In this document: positions 12,223 to 24,419 of the stretch, piece by piece
Layout of the letters: every line of letters begins with the position of its first letter
Position numbering within the stretch: the stretch's first letter is position 1
From: Scenedesmus sp. ARA3
Lineage: Eukaryota > Chlorophyta > Chlorophyceae > Sphaeropleales > Scenedesmaceae
Reading direction: 5' to 3'
NCBI GenBank assembly: GCA_004335835.1
Contig: RWJK01001941.1
Coordinates: 27,026 to 91,025, forward strand
DNA: 64,000 nucleotides
The notes under the pieces: generated by a model
Databases searched by the model: none
What the model was told of the DNA's origin: nothing
Seen by the model: only the letters and a program-made list of their open reading frames with translations
Position numbers and translations under genes: made by a program

Positions 12223-15143
12223 ACTGCTGCTGCTGCTGCTCACCATATGCCAAAGACAGGCACCAGCCGCCACTGCCAGCTGCGCTGCTCCAGCGCCAGG
12301 CCAAACGTGAGCAGCGCAGAGCACATGAAGCCCACAGCCCGGCCCATGGCCTGACAGGCTGCTAGCGTGCCTCGCCGGTTGAAGGGAACAACTTCTAGAA
12401 CTTCAAGCAACGGGGCCTGCGAAGTTTGGGGTTGAGGTTCAAACCACCAGCAGCAGCAGCAGCAGCAGGGCACACTGGCTTAGGGTTTTCATGCAGAATG
12501 CCATGCAAGGTGTGCTGGCACAGCGCACATAAAGCCCACAGCCCGGCCCATGGCCTGACAGGCTGCTAGGGTGCCTCGCCGGTTGAAGGGCACCACTTCC
12601 AGAACTTCAAGCAGCGGGGCCTGCAGTGTATGTGTGTTGGGGTTGAGATTTCATGGTTTAGGTTTGATTATTTGAGACGATGCCTTGAAGCATCGGACAG
12701 GTGCGGTGCGGGCGTGCTGCAGTAGAAAAAGCAATGCATTGGGCTGCACAACCTGACCTGAAACAAAGATAACAGTAACACTAACAGCTATCACACCTGA
12801 TGTAACAGCCCTACAGAGAAGCCTGTGACAGCGCGGGCGATCCAGGCCTGAGCTGCGCTGTAGGCAGTCACCAGCAGCACCTGCAGCATCGAAAAAGATT
12901 AGCAGCGGGACACACCTTCAGGCCAGCAAGCACCTTTGACGTAGCCAGTAGCGGGACATTGTAGGCGGTCACCAGCACCACCTGCAGCAGCGTAAGAGGT
13001 AGGTTCAAACAGGCACCAGCTCAGAACGGCGAGCCGGGTGTTTGTGTCGGGTGTCTGAAGCACCTGGCTTGTGCTTTACTACTACTGTTGCAGCATAACA
13101 GCCATTTGTATGACTAGAAGCGTCACACCACACTTTTGCGCTCACCTTCGCCAGCACAGACATTGCCCAGCGCACCCAGGTGTGCAGCGCCAGTAGCAGA
13201 AACACGAGCCATTGCAGCGGTAATGAACCTAAGGGCATGCATCGCCAGCCCACCTTTGCCAGCACAAACATGGCACAGCCGCGTGCCACGCTCGGCTTGC
13301 GGCCCTTGCGATGCTGTCAGGCAGCATGACTCACCAGCTGTAGACAGTCATGCATTGTCACCCTACCTTTGCCAGCACACACATGGCGCAGCCAAGGGCC
13401 ACGCTCAGCTTGCGGCCCTGCCGTTGCGACATACACATGCGCCTGACGCTGCGCAGTCCATAGTGACAGCACATGTCCGCCGGGTAATCTGTATGGTGGA
13501 CTGCCAAACGACCTACACATATCACGGATAAATACGGACATCATCTCGTAGCACTGCCTGCAGCAGCACCAGCTGAGCAGTCACCAACAATGGCCGACTC
13601 AACAAACTTTGCCAATGCACCAACCTTTGCCAGCACAAACATGGCGCAGCCCAGCGCCACGCTTGGCTTACGGCCCCGCCGGTGTGATAGATGTGCTGCC
13701 GTCAGTGCGCCCAGCGCAGCAGCAGCATGCGGCAGCGCCAGGTACAGCTGCACATCGGCCCTGTGGAAGGTGCAGAAGGGGCGGAAGCCTGTGATGTGGC
13801 GGGCCTCTGGATTCCCGAGTCCCAGGCCCGTCTGGATCTGCAGGGGTGCATGGATATGGATCCGGTTTCAGACTTTAAGCTCTTATTCGGAAAATGGCAA
13901 GCAGGAAGTCCTGCATGTGGCTTTTGCAATTAGATTGGCAAACACAGGACGTTAGTGCGCCAAGCGGCAGCAGCAGCAGCTGCATGCGGCAGCGCCAGGT
14001 ACAGCTGCACATCGGCCCGGTGGAAGGTGCAGAAGGGGCGGAAGCCTGTGACGTGCCGGTCTTCTGGATTGCCTAGTCCCAGGCCTGTCTGGATCTGCAT
14101 CACAGGTGAGTGAGTGAGTGAGTGAGTGAGTGAGTGAGTGAGTGAGTGAGTGAGTGAGTGAGTGAGTGAGCGACTACCCAGGCAGCTCTGCAGCTCCTGA
14201 GTGAGTTGAGGCTAAGAAATGGTGTGTGTGGCCAGGGGCATCGCCCCTGGCTCACACCCTCTACCTGTCTGCTTGCGCCCTAGGCACAAGCGTGGCGGTG
14301 CATCACAGGTTTGATGAGGACAATACAGGGTCATGCGGCAGAGGTGTGGAAGGGCATGCGAGGAAGGAAGGCTGGTGGCAGGTGCACGTCAGGTTTTATG
14401 GAAAGTGCAGAAGGGCCGGAAGCCTGTCACATGCTGATCGTGCGGGTTGCCCAGCCCCTCGCCGGTCTGCATCTGCAGGGATATGTGCGTTTGAATTTCA
14501 TTTGGACTTTGAGTCTTAGTTTGAGGGTTCAATGTCTAATTTTGAGCACATGCACTAAGGGGTTTGGCGTTGATTTTGATGTGCGGGCGGGCTCAAACCT
14601 CGGCGGACCCCAGTTCTTCTGGATGTGCAAGCCGGAGGTCAGTCTGAAGCTGCTTGTTGGTTCAAGACAAAATTCAAAGCAGCAGATGTGTACAAGGATG
14701 TAGGCAAGCACAGCAACACAACATCAACAAGTGCTAGCAACCAAGCTAGGAGCTGTTTCTCAGCACCAGCGCGGCGTATGGTGAGTGCCCTTTTGATGCT
14801 GCCGGGTGTCACTCGTGTGTCACTGCTGCTGCTGGGTGTCACTCGTGTGTCACTGCTGCTGCTGGCTGTCGCTCGTGTGTCACTGCTGCTGGTGGGTGTC
14901 ACTCGTGTGTCACTGCTGCTGCTGGGTGTCACTCGTGTGTCACTGCTGCTGCTGCTGCTGCTGGGTGTCACTAGTACTACTGCCCTGCCTGCCCACCTGA
15001 GGGAAGAAGCTGTCCCTAAAGCCCTGGATGAACAGCGCTGAGTCACCATCAGTAAACCCTACCAGCCAGCCTGCCGACATGGCAACCCACACAACCATCC
15101 AGATGAATGGAGTCACTGCAGGCGGGCGCCGCTGCTGCGCCAT
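7837..15143 (-). CDS. MFS sugar/H+ symporter homologue of the HUP/STP hexose transporter family
   Basis: Ten exons join in frame to 591 aa: 15143-14997, 13837-13625, 12880-12797, 12416-12244, 11985-11811, 11182-10978, 10464-10271, 9713-9603, 8608-8513, 8214-7837. Family landmarks in order are TPFIWMVVWVAMSAGWLVGF (TM1), FCTFHRADVQLYLALP and HRRGRKPS (TM2-3 loop), VTGFSVGLLHQ, FNRRGTL, WLPETPSSLLQRGKLPEARL (sugar-transporter signature), DSVGRRGG (after TM8), NELLWIHAFEVQPLPTRS (TM10-11) and CTGLPLELLDASWAQHWFW (C-terminus). The last matches the STP end pattern with its HWFW. Twelve membrane spans are expected in the plasma or another membrane. The TM7 QQxTGIN sugar-binding motif and the TM1 GYDxGxxGG motif are missing, so the substrate is uncertain. 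The C-terminal tail is Ala/Ser-rich. Nearly every intron carries partial exon copies (listed separately). Confidence 0.85.
8990..9530 (-). repeat. Four donor-side copies of transporter exon 8
   Basis: Segments near 8998-9035, 9203-9240, 9315-9352 and 9483-9522 repeat the exon end ATGMxVCWQSLQ followed by a GTGATG donor. All lie downstream of the intact exon (9713-9603). The spacers are rich in GCATGCAGCA, and the unit 9203-9480 is repeated at 9483 with a period of 280 bp. Confidence 0.85.
9766..10098 (-). repeat. Three acceptor-side copies of transporter exon 8
   Basis: Segments near 9766-9828, 9893-9952 and 10040-10096 repeat CCCTGCAG followed by GLDYAANELLWIHAFEVQPL. All lie upstream of the intact exon. 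Each loses similarity after QPL, before the PTRS half. The outermost copy has a one-base frameshift after WIHA, and the middle copy has substitutions (NEPLWIQAFKV). Confidence 0.9.
10790..10866 (-). repeat. Donor-side copy of transporter exon 6
   Basis: It repeats LGYGRLKGYAMSMVFISFGC and its GTGAGT donor. It lies downstream of the intact exon 11182-10978. Confidence 0.85.
11330..11427 (-). repeat. Acceptor-side copy of transporter exon 6
   Basis: It repeats the acceptor and the exon start, read as HQALKQQREAQLAFYAGLGL. It lies upstream of the intact exon. A further fragment of exon interior (GGALLS-like) lies at about 11190-11260. Confidence 0.85.
11555..11770 (-). repeat. Two donor-side copies of transporter exon 5
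   Basis: Both copies (near 11561-11640 and 11688-11760) encode GMLQxTEQEFxExLAASQLL and keep the donor with its trailing CAG units. Both lie downstream of the intact exon 11985-11811. Confidence 0.9.
12530..12617 (-). repeat. Acceptor-side copy of transporter exon 4
   Basis: It repeats PLLEVLEVVPFNRRGTLAAC almost exactly. It lies upstream of the intact exon 12416-12244. Confidence 0.9.
12940..12985 (-). repeat. Acceptor-side copy of transporter exon 3
   Basis: CTGCAG is followed by VVLVTAYN, matching VLLVTAYS of the intact exon 12880-12797. The copy lies upstream of it. Confidence 0.7.
13143..13430 (-). repeat. Three donor-side copies of transporter exon 2
   Basis: GRKLSVALGCAMCVLAK (about 13370-13425), GRKPSVARGCAMFVLAK (about 13250-13305) and RWAMSVLAK (about 13143-13200) repeat the end of the intact exon 13837-13625, each with a GT donor. 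Divergence rises with distance from the exon. Confidence 0.9.
13955..14472 (-). repeat. Two acceptor-side copies of transporter exon 2
   Basis: About 13955-14094 and 14390-14472 repeat the exon start, which is IQTGLGLGNPE followed by VTGFRPFCTFH. The nearer copy runs on to YLALPHAAAA. Both lie upstream of the intact exon. Confidence 0.9.
14106..14170. repeat. (GAGT)n microsatellite
   Basis: About sixteen GAGT units inside transporter intron 1, between the two acceptor-side copies of exon 2. Confidence 0.95.
14805..14968. repeat. 30-bp minisatellite in transporter intron 1
   Basis: Five to six units of about 30 bp, GGTGTCACTCGTGTGTCACT followed by GCTGCTGCTG. They lie just downstream of exon 1 and its donor in the sense direction. 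In the sense strand they carry CAG units. Confidence 0.9.
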
Positions 15144-15154
15144 GCTGCTGCTGG

Positions 15155-15181
15155 TTCAGCTTGAGCTGCTGCTGCTGCTGC

Positions 15182-15238
<57 letters not shown>

Positions 15239-15240
15239 GG
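15155..15240. repeat. (CTG)n tract upstream of the transporter start
   Basis: About 23 CTG units on the + strand, just 5' of the ATG at 15143 in the transporter sense. It is probably in the 5' UTR, where it would read CAG. Confidence 0.9.
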
Positions 15241-15259
15241 TTACTTGGCAAAATGTTGT

Positions 15260-18200
15260 GAAGCTGCTCTGTTGGCGTTGCTACATTTAACTATTGGAAC
15301 GTCGCAGTCGCTACTGGTTTGCGGAAGCTACATGTCTGGTGACATCTTCATCATGCTGCTGCTTCTGCTGCTGCTGGTCCAGTCGGGTGGCTTCAGGCTG
15401 TCGCCCAGCTACCGTTGTTGGTTAAATAAGCCATTTATGGTTGCGAAAGCAAGCAGGCTTTAGCGAAGAATAGAATTTCGTATGAGCAAATCTGCCTGTA
15501 TTCGATGCTGCGAAATCCGGACGTGCAGCTATGACCACGGTTGCACCTGCGCTTTTGTACATAGCCAGATATTGCATGGCATTCACGGCGCTCAGACACG
15601 GACAGCTTTTTGCAGTGGACCCAAAACACGCCAAACCCCAGCCTGAGGTACTTGTGCCTGTGACACCACCACGGTGCACGCAGCAACACGTCATGTCTCT
15701 TGCTGTTGCCATTTGCTGTTGCCCTTTGACAGTCTGCTTTTGAGCGAACTAGTTAAGCAGGAAGCAGTTCTCATGTCACTGCATTGGCCGCAGGCAGTGC
15801 TCAGCACTGGTAAAAATCCTGCTGAAGCTGCAGCTACTCCGCTGTTCACTAGTTCAGCTCCCGCAAGCATGTTTGGAAAGCGAGCCAGGGACCCGGCCAG
15901 GGGAAGTGGATAAACGGTCAGATTTGCTGAATAAAAGGTCAGATATATGAATTGTTACACCAGACAGATATGCTGAAAAAGCTTGCCAGCGCCGTGGCAG
16001 ACAACTATGCCAAACCGTGCTGTCCCTGCAAGCCAGCTGCCGCACACTGCCAGTGTTCGCGGCACCTGCTGCCCTGAATGCTTCTCACAACAAAGCAGTT
16101 CTTTTGCAGCGTATGGTTGTTACTGCACACCACAGAGCGTGCCTCACACAGCTGTCACCCAAGAGTGAGCTGCTGCAGCGTACCCTAACCAACAAGAGAT
16201 ATGTGGTGGTGTGTGCTGCTTGTTGATCGCCGCTTGCTGCACCCAGCATGCCGGCAGAACCGACCTGAACCCACCCTACCCCTGAACCCAGACACACAAT
16301 GAAAGAGATGCTGCAAACCCTTAGGCTGGACCCCACAGGGCGACCCGCCCCTGCCATGCTCACCAAAAGAAGCCGACAGGAAGCATGGAGTGTGCAAGTT
16401 GTTATAACCGCGTCACAACGCACGACGCCATGCCACATTAGCCAAAACCCAGATCTCTGTCGGCTGGACAACCCCCATAACCTTAAGACACCCGTCCTGG
16501 CCTTGCATGATCCACTCCCAGTGCAGCCACCCATAAACTCGCAGCCCAACCCCACTTGCCCGACCAAGCCTTCATACAGCACCACAGCCATGGGGCCCGC
16601 CCTTTGTACACACAACCTTGCTCCTCCCTTTGCCAAAATAGCCTGTGGAGCCTGCCTGCCAAAAAAGTGCTGCCTATCCAAGAGGAGGGGACAGCAAGGT
16701 ACATGCCGCTCCTCAGCTGCCTGGTCAACGCTGGTCAAGCCTGGTCAAGCCTGGTCAAATGCACACAAATCTTTACACCCACAAGCCTCCCTGGAAAAGC
16801 TCTTTTCCTGCAAGCTGTATGTAGGCTGCTCGGGTGCCCGCTGGGACGCTCTGCGGTGCAATCCTGTTTTGAGCGAGGGCAGCTGAGCGAGTCTGTGCCT
16901 CTCCTGCACACGCTGCACGCTGCTCGGCACACTGATGCTGGCGCATGCGCCACACAGAGCAGCATGTAATGATGGCCTCACATGCAGACACACACACACA
17001 CAGCCACAAGCCAGCTGCACCATACCATGCATATGATATGTACATATGATGCTGCTCCCACAAAAAGCTAAGCCAGGCGATGCAGCGATGGCTGCCGCAA
17101 CCAACACAACTGCCACAAGATGCACATAGACAAGCTGTATGGTCTCTACAAATGCTCTTCAAAGTGACAAGCCAAGGTAGACTAGAGGCTGGCAGAGCCA
17201 CATGATGTCTGCTGAGTCTGCTGCTCTGCAAGAACATTCAGCAACAGCAGCAGCCACACGCGCTCTGGCCAGCATCATCAAACTACACAACTTCCTACAA
17301 GGCAGCACTCCAAGCGAAGCTGGCTAGGCATCAAAGTGACGCCTTGTGGCTGAGCGACAGTCCCTGCAGGAGACGCTCAGGATGCACCAAAGACGGACCC
17401 AAGCTGAGCAGCAGTTTGAGAACCTCCCGACAGAAAGACAGCATGAACTCAAGTCTTGCAGAGTGCACCAGAGAAGTGCGCACATGCTGTTATGTGTTGC
17501 GGTTGCTGCTTTGATGACGCCACAGAGCATGGGTTGCTCGTTCCGTGCTGCAAGCTCTCTCGTGCCAGCAGCACACACACACAGCCATCTGCTCAGCTCT
17601 CTCTCCAAACCACAGGCATCAGCTCACAGCATGCCTCATCACGGATGTTGGCAAAGGCACATGGGGCATGGGTGGTGCAGTGGTGACCAGCTGCAAGGCT
17701 GGCAGGAACAAGCAAGCACAGGCTGGGGCAAAGACAGCAACCAAAAAGGGAGCAGCAAGTGAGGACAGCAAAAGGTCTCTGGCATGCTCGGACATCTGGG
17801 AACTGGCAGAAGCACGCAACACGCTGCGGCCACTACGGTACTCTGCCGCATCGCTCTCATCACATACTGCTCCACACGCGCTCAAATCATACAGCCAGTC
17901 TGCATGCAGCTGTGAAGCGGGGGCTTGCAGGCTTATGGTTTGAGTGTGTTGTCAAACCCTAAACCAGCAGGCCCCTCGCCTTTGCATGGTCGCTGCCAGG
18001 GGGTCTGTCTCACACCACTGCCACGCACAAAACACACACCAACATAATGCATCGTACTCCCGTCACCCGCTAGCAACAGTACTATTGCGAGCCAGCCAGC
18101 AGCCAGGCCCTTGTAAGGCAGCCTATGCCATCCCTTCAAACAACAATGTGGCAATCAACATGCAAGTGAAATAACACAGCACGCAGGCACGCCTCAAGCA

Positions 18201-21200
18201 TGCAACCCGCCTCTGTCCAGGGACAACGCTTTGCGCCGGCTGACCAGGAACACATACAACACACAGGCACCGCCCTAGACCCTCTCAGCCAGCCAACCCT
18301 AAAACACACCCCGTAAACCCCGTCGCATACACCTCCCCAAACGGTTCCGTCCCGTCAGTCTGTCTCACAAGTTGGTGCTTGGTGCTGCTGCCGCGGATCG
18401 CCCCAAAACAGGTCAGGGGCTGATGTGGTATTGCGGCTACCAGCGCTCTCTGCTCCAGCCACTCTCCTACGCGATGAAACAAAGCACACACAGGCACGCC
18501 TAGCCACACAGCCGCTGCGCGAAAGGCTCAGCACTGCATGACACAGCCACACACGCAGCAAGCTGCCACTGCCAGGCAGGCACTGCTCGGCCCTTGAAAA
18601 CGGGTTCAGAAGCCAGCGTTGCACACACGGACACTCATGTAGACTCATGATGGTACAATGCAACCTAGCCAGGGCACCACAGCAGCCAGCTCAAGTTCAT
18701 GTAGCAGCGAACAAGAGCTGTGCCGGCAAGTGGTGACCTGGCTTTGCAGCATTTAGTGGGTGTCCGTCACACCCCGTCCTCCACCCTGTGAATGCTCTGT
18801 GAAAGCTCTGAAAGTAAAAGCGCTCAGCCACATGCCCTGCCGTCGCCATCCATCCATCCATCCATCCATCCAGCCAGCCAGGGACCAGCCTAACGCCATC
18901 CAACAGCCAAAATAAACACAAGTTGTGGGATGTGTGCCGGACTGCAGGATCAGGCGGCCATTTGCCGCCAACTTCGCTGCTGCTGCGGTTACGCAATGTG
19001 CATGCATGCCGGCTGCAGCTGAAACAGATCAGAGCCATAAGAACGCGCTAAAGGGGAAAAGCCCAGCCAACCCTATGCTCCTGCAACAGTCCACACACAC
19101 AGCAAAGAGACACACACGCGCGCGCACACTGGACACACACACTACAGAAGAACAGTCTGCTCAGCCGTCACACACGCTAGCCCATGGCATGAATCAAGAG
19201 AATGAATGCTTGCTGCACTCGATAAACAACGTATAGATAGGACAAGCCGCAGCTGCCAGCATGCAACGCCCACATGCGGGCAATGCAGCAACTGCCAGCG
19301 CACCGCAGCCTGCTGCTATTCGCAGATGCCTGCTACACACACTGCACCAACGGCAATCAAAAACGGTGCACAGCGCTCGCACTCAAAGCTAGTAGACATC
19401 AGCATACCATAACAACCGGAGCGCCCTCGGGTCCATACAGCTCCCCACACACAAGCTGGCAGAGCACCGCGCCGGGGCGTGCGCTGCAGCAGCAGCAGCA
19501 GCAGCTGGGGATGGCTGGGTGACAGGAGGCATGCAAAACTGCAGCACAGCCAAGTGGAACTGTACTGCTAGCCTCTTGCTGCAGCCAGCCCCCGCAGCGC
19601 ACGCATGCGGGTTAAGGGAAGCCAGCTGCCAAGGTGGTGAGGGGTGCGGGTGCTGCACAATGTGTGCGGCAACCGCGGCGACGCACGCACACGATGCACA
19701 AGGCGCGCTGGCACATGAATCGCCAGCGCGCCGGATGTGCTTTGATTATATATGATGCATGCGCAGCTACAGCATCTGGCGGCTTCCTCTCGCCCTCCAG
19801 AGCCGGACAAAACCTGCATGCACGCACACTCCCAGCAAAACAGCAAGCATAGTAGCTGCTGCACTGTGCCACAACAGCACTCAAATCGCCTGCCGATGCA
19901 CTTTTGACCAAGGTACCTTCATTCCGGCCCTCAATCTGGTGTACAACAGGCATGGCATGCAAAAAACCATTACAATTCATTGACGCATTGATTTTGGGGA
20001 ATGGCGGCAGCAGCACTCCTGACAGTAGCCTGGTTCAAAGCCTGGCTGCTGCATCGCAGCCAAGTGAGACCAAGCCAGCAGCAAAGAACAGCATGCATGC
20101 ATGGTCCAGTCCAGCAACGCAGCAGCAGCATTGACTGCAGGTGCTTGGATACTGAAGCTGCATTTGCCACTGCCAAGGCCGCAGCAGCTTTTGTTTTGAA
20201 GGCAAATGATTGTAGGTAGGCGCCTAGACCTGTCGAGCATGTGACCAGCCACAGCTGCCCCGACCTTCCCCTGCACAGTAATCCCAGACTGCAGGTTCTG
20301 GCAGATGACAACCGCCCGCTCCTCTGCCCTCCACCCAGGCCGACAAACACATTGCTGCAAGCCCTACAGTGCAGACCGCCCCGCAAAAAGAAGACAGGCG
20401 CAGCGCTGAGCGCTTCGTACATCGCTGGATGCAGCAGTATACCTGGCTGTGTGAAAGCCACGTCCATCCGTCAGGCCTGCTGATTTGTGCTGCAGAATCG
20501 TCCGCTGCAGCACACAAACATTGGCGGTGGTTGCCGAGCAGGCAGCGCACACACCAAGGGCGCACAAGCGTGCACCAGGCAAGCCAGACAGGGCACAGCT
20601 GACCAACAAAATGCCACGGCCAGCACCCAGCTCCTGCCCAGGACTGGACAGCCAGCAGCCAGACTGAGGCAGCTACACACATTGCTCAAACCCAATCAAC
20701 CGAGGTTCAGCAGCCAGGGCCTTGCCTGCAGCAGCTCAGCGCTTGCGCAGGCCATCTGGGCCGCATAAAAAGACAAGCCATCCAAAGAAGGGGCCACCAC
20801 TGGTGATCCATACCCCTCCGTCATCACGGTTGCGTTCCAAGCAAAAACTCCCAAGGCGGCCTCACAGGACAAAACAGCACGCAGGGCTGCTGCACACACA
20901 TACATCAGCAGCCGATGAAGACTGCTGCTGCCAGCGCGCAGGCTTTGTTTTTGTACTCGAGGTGAAAAGAATGCACCTACAGCTCACATGGCCTCCTCAC
21001 CACTGCCACGCTGCTCCACAACACAGCATCGAAACACAAGAGCAGTACAACGTGCGGTGTGCCGCATACAGGTTCGGCACAAACAGAGCAGCAGCCGCAG
21101 CACACGCCCTTGCCAGGTGACGGGGCGTACAGGTCCATGCATTGCGGCGCGAAAAACTGCAGATTCAAAAATTTGACGTGTGCACCCACGCACGATGCGG

Positions 21201-21640
21201 CTGACGGCACCTGCCGTGAGCGCGGGCAGCAAGCAGCATGTGCACCATGGCAAAAGTCAAGCAGGCAAGCGACCCAAGCACTGACTAGGCAAAAGCAAGA
21301 ACACGCTCCAGTGCACACCCTGGCTATGCACTCGAGCTCTTGAACTTAAGGGCCCCAGCGCACGCTGCCCCAGACCCAGCTCAAGAGCTTGCAGTCAAAC
21401 AGTCCGCCACATCACAGCTGCGCAGCAAACACAAGAGATTGAACAGCTGCTGCATGTCATACCATAACAAGCTGGCGCAGGAACAAACAAGCTTGTCTCC
21501 CCCGCGTGGTTGCGCCATGCCATCAGCATGCAACTCTGCTTGCACGACAGCTCAGCCACTCGGCTGTCAGCTGCTCCTGCAAGCACACGCAACCTTCAAA
21601 GTCAAAGCCACCAAATGCGGAATAAAAGACAAGTTTCTGT
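15260..21640. other. Long stretch without a recognisable gene; CA-rich on the + strand
   Basis: I find no exon with a known motif here. From about 16.2 to 21.6 kb the + strand is rich in CA, CACA and CCAGC runs, so transcripts of the minus strand would be U/G-rich. The armadillo gene ends at 21663 and reads into this stretch, so part may be its 3' UTR; TGTAA in that sense occurs near 19970 and 15955. Scattered CCCTAAA-like heptamers occur near 17957 and 18298. Confidence 0.4.
18848..18876. repeat. (CATC)n microsatellite
   Basis: Seven tandem CATC units on the + strand. Confidence 0.9.
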
Positions 21641-21662
21641 GGTTGTAAGCTGCACTTATGGC

Positions 21663-24419
21663 TCAGTACTGCGCGCGGGCGCCCATAGCGGCGCCAGCAG
21701 CAATCACAGATGCATGCTGGCGCTGCTGGAAGTACTGCTGATGCTGGTGCTGCGGCGCTGCGTACGCATTGATGTGCAGCACATTGCTGCCGCCATACTG
21801 CTGCTGCTGCTGCGCGCCGCACTGCTGCGCGCTGCTGTGCCCCTTGTCGCTGCTCCTGCGAGGCCGCACCACAACCGGTGTTCCCAACAGCTGCAGCAGG
21901 CCTGCTGCTGCATGCCGCACATCGCTGTCGTGCACCTCCCGAAGCAGCGACACCACAGCCGGCACCGCACACTGCGCCTTCAGCACAGCCACGCAGCGCG
22001 GCACAGCTGCAGCCAGCCGCCGCAGCATGTGCACGGCAGCCAGCCTCACATCAACACTCTTGCCGCTATCAGATAGCACGCGCAGCAGCGCAGCAAGCGC
22101 AGGCTCCTGGCACAGCCGCTCCTGTGCTGCTGCTGTGTCCACGATACCCGTGAGGATGCACGCTGCCTGCAGGCTCTGCTCGCTGCTGCCTTCCAGCACC
22201 TGCGCAAGCAGCGGCGGCAGGCAGCCGGAGATGCATACTGCTGCATGCAGCTGCGGGTGCTGCTCTGTCAGCACCACCAGCAGCTCCAGTGCTGCATTCA
22301 GCACCATAGGCCCCTGGCGGCGGTGTGTGGGGATGAGCAGCGGCATCAGCGCAAACAGCACCTGGTGCCAGCCCGCCGCCATGCTGCGCTGCTGCTGCTG
22401 CTGCTCGCCTGCATCGCTGCTGCTGCCAGGGCTGGGGCTCAAAGGGGGCGCTGGCAGCTCCGACTCGATGCTGGCTGCTGCCTTGCTGAGCAGCCGCAGC
22501 GCTGACAACAGCACTGGGGCATCTGCTGCAGGGTGCAGGGCTTCAGCCAGTGCCGGGATCAGTGCCGGCTCCAACAGCACGTTTGCGCCGCTGCAGCTGC
22601 TGCTGCTGCTGCTGTCTGCGCTGCTGAAGGGGCCGCTGCTGACGCTGTCGAAGACGCTGCTGCTGCTGCCGCCGCACATCGCGCTCGCGCAGTTGCTGCC
22701 GCTGCTGCTGCTGTCGCAGGACCAGCCGAGCTGGCCGGCTGCCATGTGTGCTGCCTTCACCTCCGGGCTGATGCGCCTGCTGCGCAGCAGCTGCAGCAGC
22801 ACAGCACTGTCCGGGTTGTCCCAGAGCTGCTGCTTCAGCGCATCATACTTGCAGATGGCAGACAGCGCACCCAGCACTGCAACTGACACCTCGGGTGCTG
22901 GCTTCGCTGCTTTCTGCAGCTTGCTGAGCAGCAGCTCCACAGCGCCCAGGTCGATCAGCGCCATGCGGTTGCTGTCATCCATGCTGAGGTACTTGACTGT
23001 GTCGATGCAGTCAACCACCTTCTGCACACGCGCAGTGTGCTGCCGGGCCTGCTTTGCCGCCAGCAGCTCTGCATGTGCGCTGCCGCATGCATCATCAAAG
23101 AGGTCTGGCCCCTCCTCATGCAGCGTAGGCGGGATGCTGCAGCAGCCATCATCCGGCTGGCCGCTGCTGCTGCAGCGCGCGAGGCGGCTCGCGGCTGTGC
23201 TGCCGCAGGCGAAGCCGCAGCCGCTGCTGGTGCTGCTGCAGCTGCTGCTGGTGCTGCAGGAGGAGGCTGCCTCGCTGAAGGAGCTGCGCCTGCTGACGCA
23301 GCCGTTCTGGCGGATGATGCTGAGCAGCGGCGACAGCACGCCTGTGTCGCAGGTTGCAGGAGAGTAGTCCCGCAGCCCGTGGCTTCCTGGCATACTGTTG
23401 ATAGCCTCTGCCAGCACCTGCTTTGCCTTGCTGATGCTGCCGCGGTACAGCGAAGCGCTGCCGCGGGTGGGGCTGCTGGTCAAACCTAGCGCTGCGATCG
23501 ACTTGAGCATTGAGCCGCCGCTCCTGCTGCTGTAGCTGCTCCATGCGTTGCCATTGTCCTGCGAAGGGCGCCGCAGGTCATGGCTGGTCCTGTTGCGGTG
23601 CGGCAGGCAGCGCTGGCGGCTGCCACCCGCTGCGAGCAGCTGCTGCTGCATGCCACTGCTGCTGCTGCTGTGCGTGTCGGTGCTGCGGCGCTGCTGCGTG
23701 AGCTGCTGGCGCTGCTTGCTGAAGACCAGGGCATGCAGCTGGATGCCCATGCTGTTGTCAGCGCCGCCTGGGGTGCTGCAGGCTGAGCGAGGGGATACCA
23801 GCGGGCTGCTGGCATCATCTGCAGCAGCAGTGCAGAAGAGCAGAAGTGCAGCGAGAGGTGCATGTGGTTGAGTACAGCAGTGCAGGAACATGGTCAAACA
23901 TGGCTGTTGACCGATGACGGTGGAGCAGCAACTAGCAGCACACACGCTAGCAAACTTTATGTGATGTCGACTGTGGCATCTTATATGGTGTGTGGGACAC
24001 GCAAACAGTTACCGTAGTGCTTGTTGCCCTGTTGTTGCCATGCAAGCACCACCATGCGCAGCCGCTGCTCACAGAGTCTGTGCAGCTGCTTGCCATGGGA
24101 CACATCACTGCTCACCTTGCTGCTGCCTGCTCTGCGCCTGCTGCCTGTTGCAGTCTTGTGAACTGCGCAGGGCGTGGCCGTGCACCCTGGGCGTGCTGGA
24201 TCGTGAATCTGCAGGTGAGCCAGGCTGGCCAGCGGCATCGACCTGTGGAGCCCGCTGCCTGGCCAGCGAGTTGACTGCCACGCTCTTCGGCAGCTCCAGC
24301 ACAGGCATGCCTGAATTGATCATATCTCGGACGTCCTCTAAGTGTGCAAAGCGTGGCCTGCAGCAGCGCAAATTAAGATGCCAACACAGATGCGCACAGC
24401 AGGTCGATCGCAGTCCCAT
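21663..24419 (-). CDS. Armadillo-repeat protein
   Basis: Two exons are supported: 24116 and upstream, and 23818-21663. The donor CAAG|GTGAGC (24116) and acceptor GCTGCAG|ATGATG (23818) join in phase to read QQQDDASSP. The large exon encodes 718 aa. Its first ~180 residues are Ser/Arg-rich and low-complexity. ARM-like helices follow: VDCIDTVKYLSMDDSNRMAL, LGAVELLLSKLQ, VSVAVLGALSAICKYD, MVLNAALELLVVLTEQHP and VRLAAVHMLRRLAAAVPRC. The tail is Q/H-rich and ends in GARAQY. The 5' end is uncertain: an in-frame ATG lies at 24419, but a good acceptor (GCTGCAG) at 24357 may mean a further upstream exon. Plant ARM proteins act in protein interaction, often as scaffolds or U-box ligases; no U-box is seen. 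There are no exon-edge copies beside this gene. Confidence 0.75.

Noticed and set aside
21769..23367. 532-codon + strand open frame inside the armadillo gene
   Set aside because: It is a mirror of the Ser/Leu/Ala-rich armadillo coding strand. The minus frame has real ARM helices and a phase-matched upstream exon.
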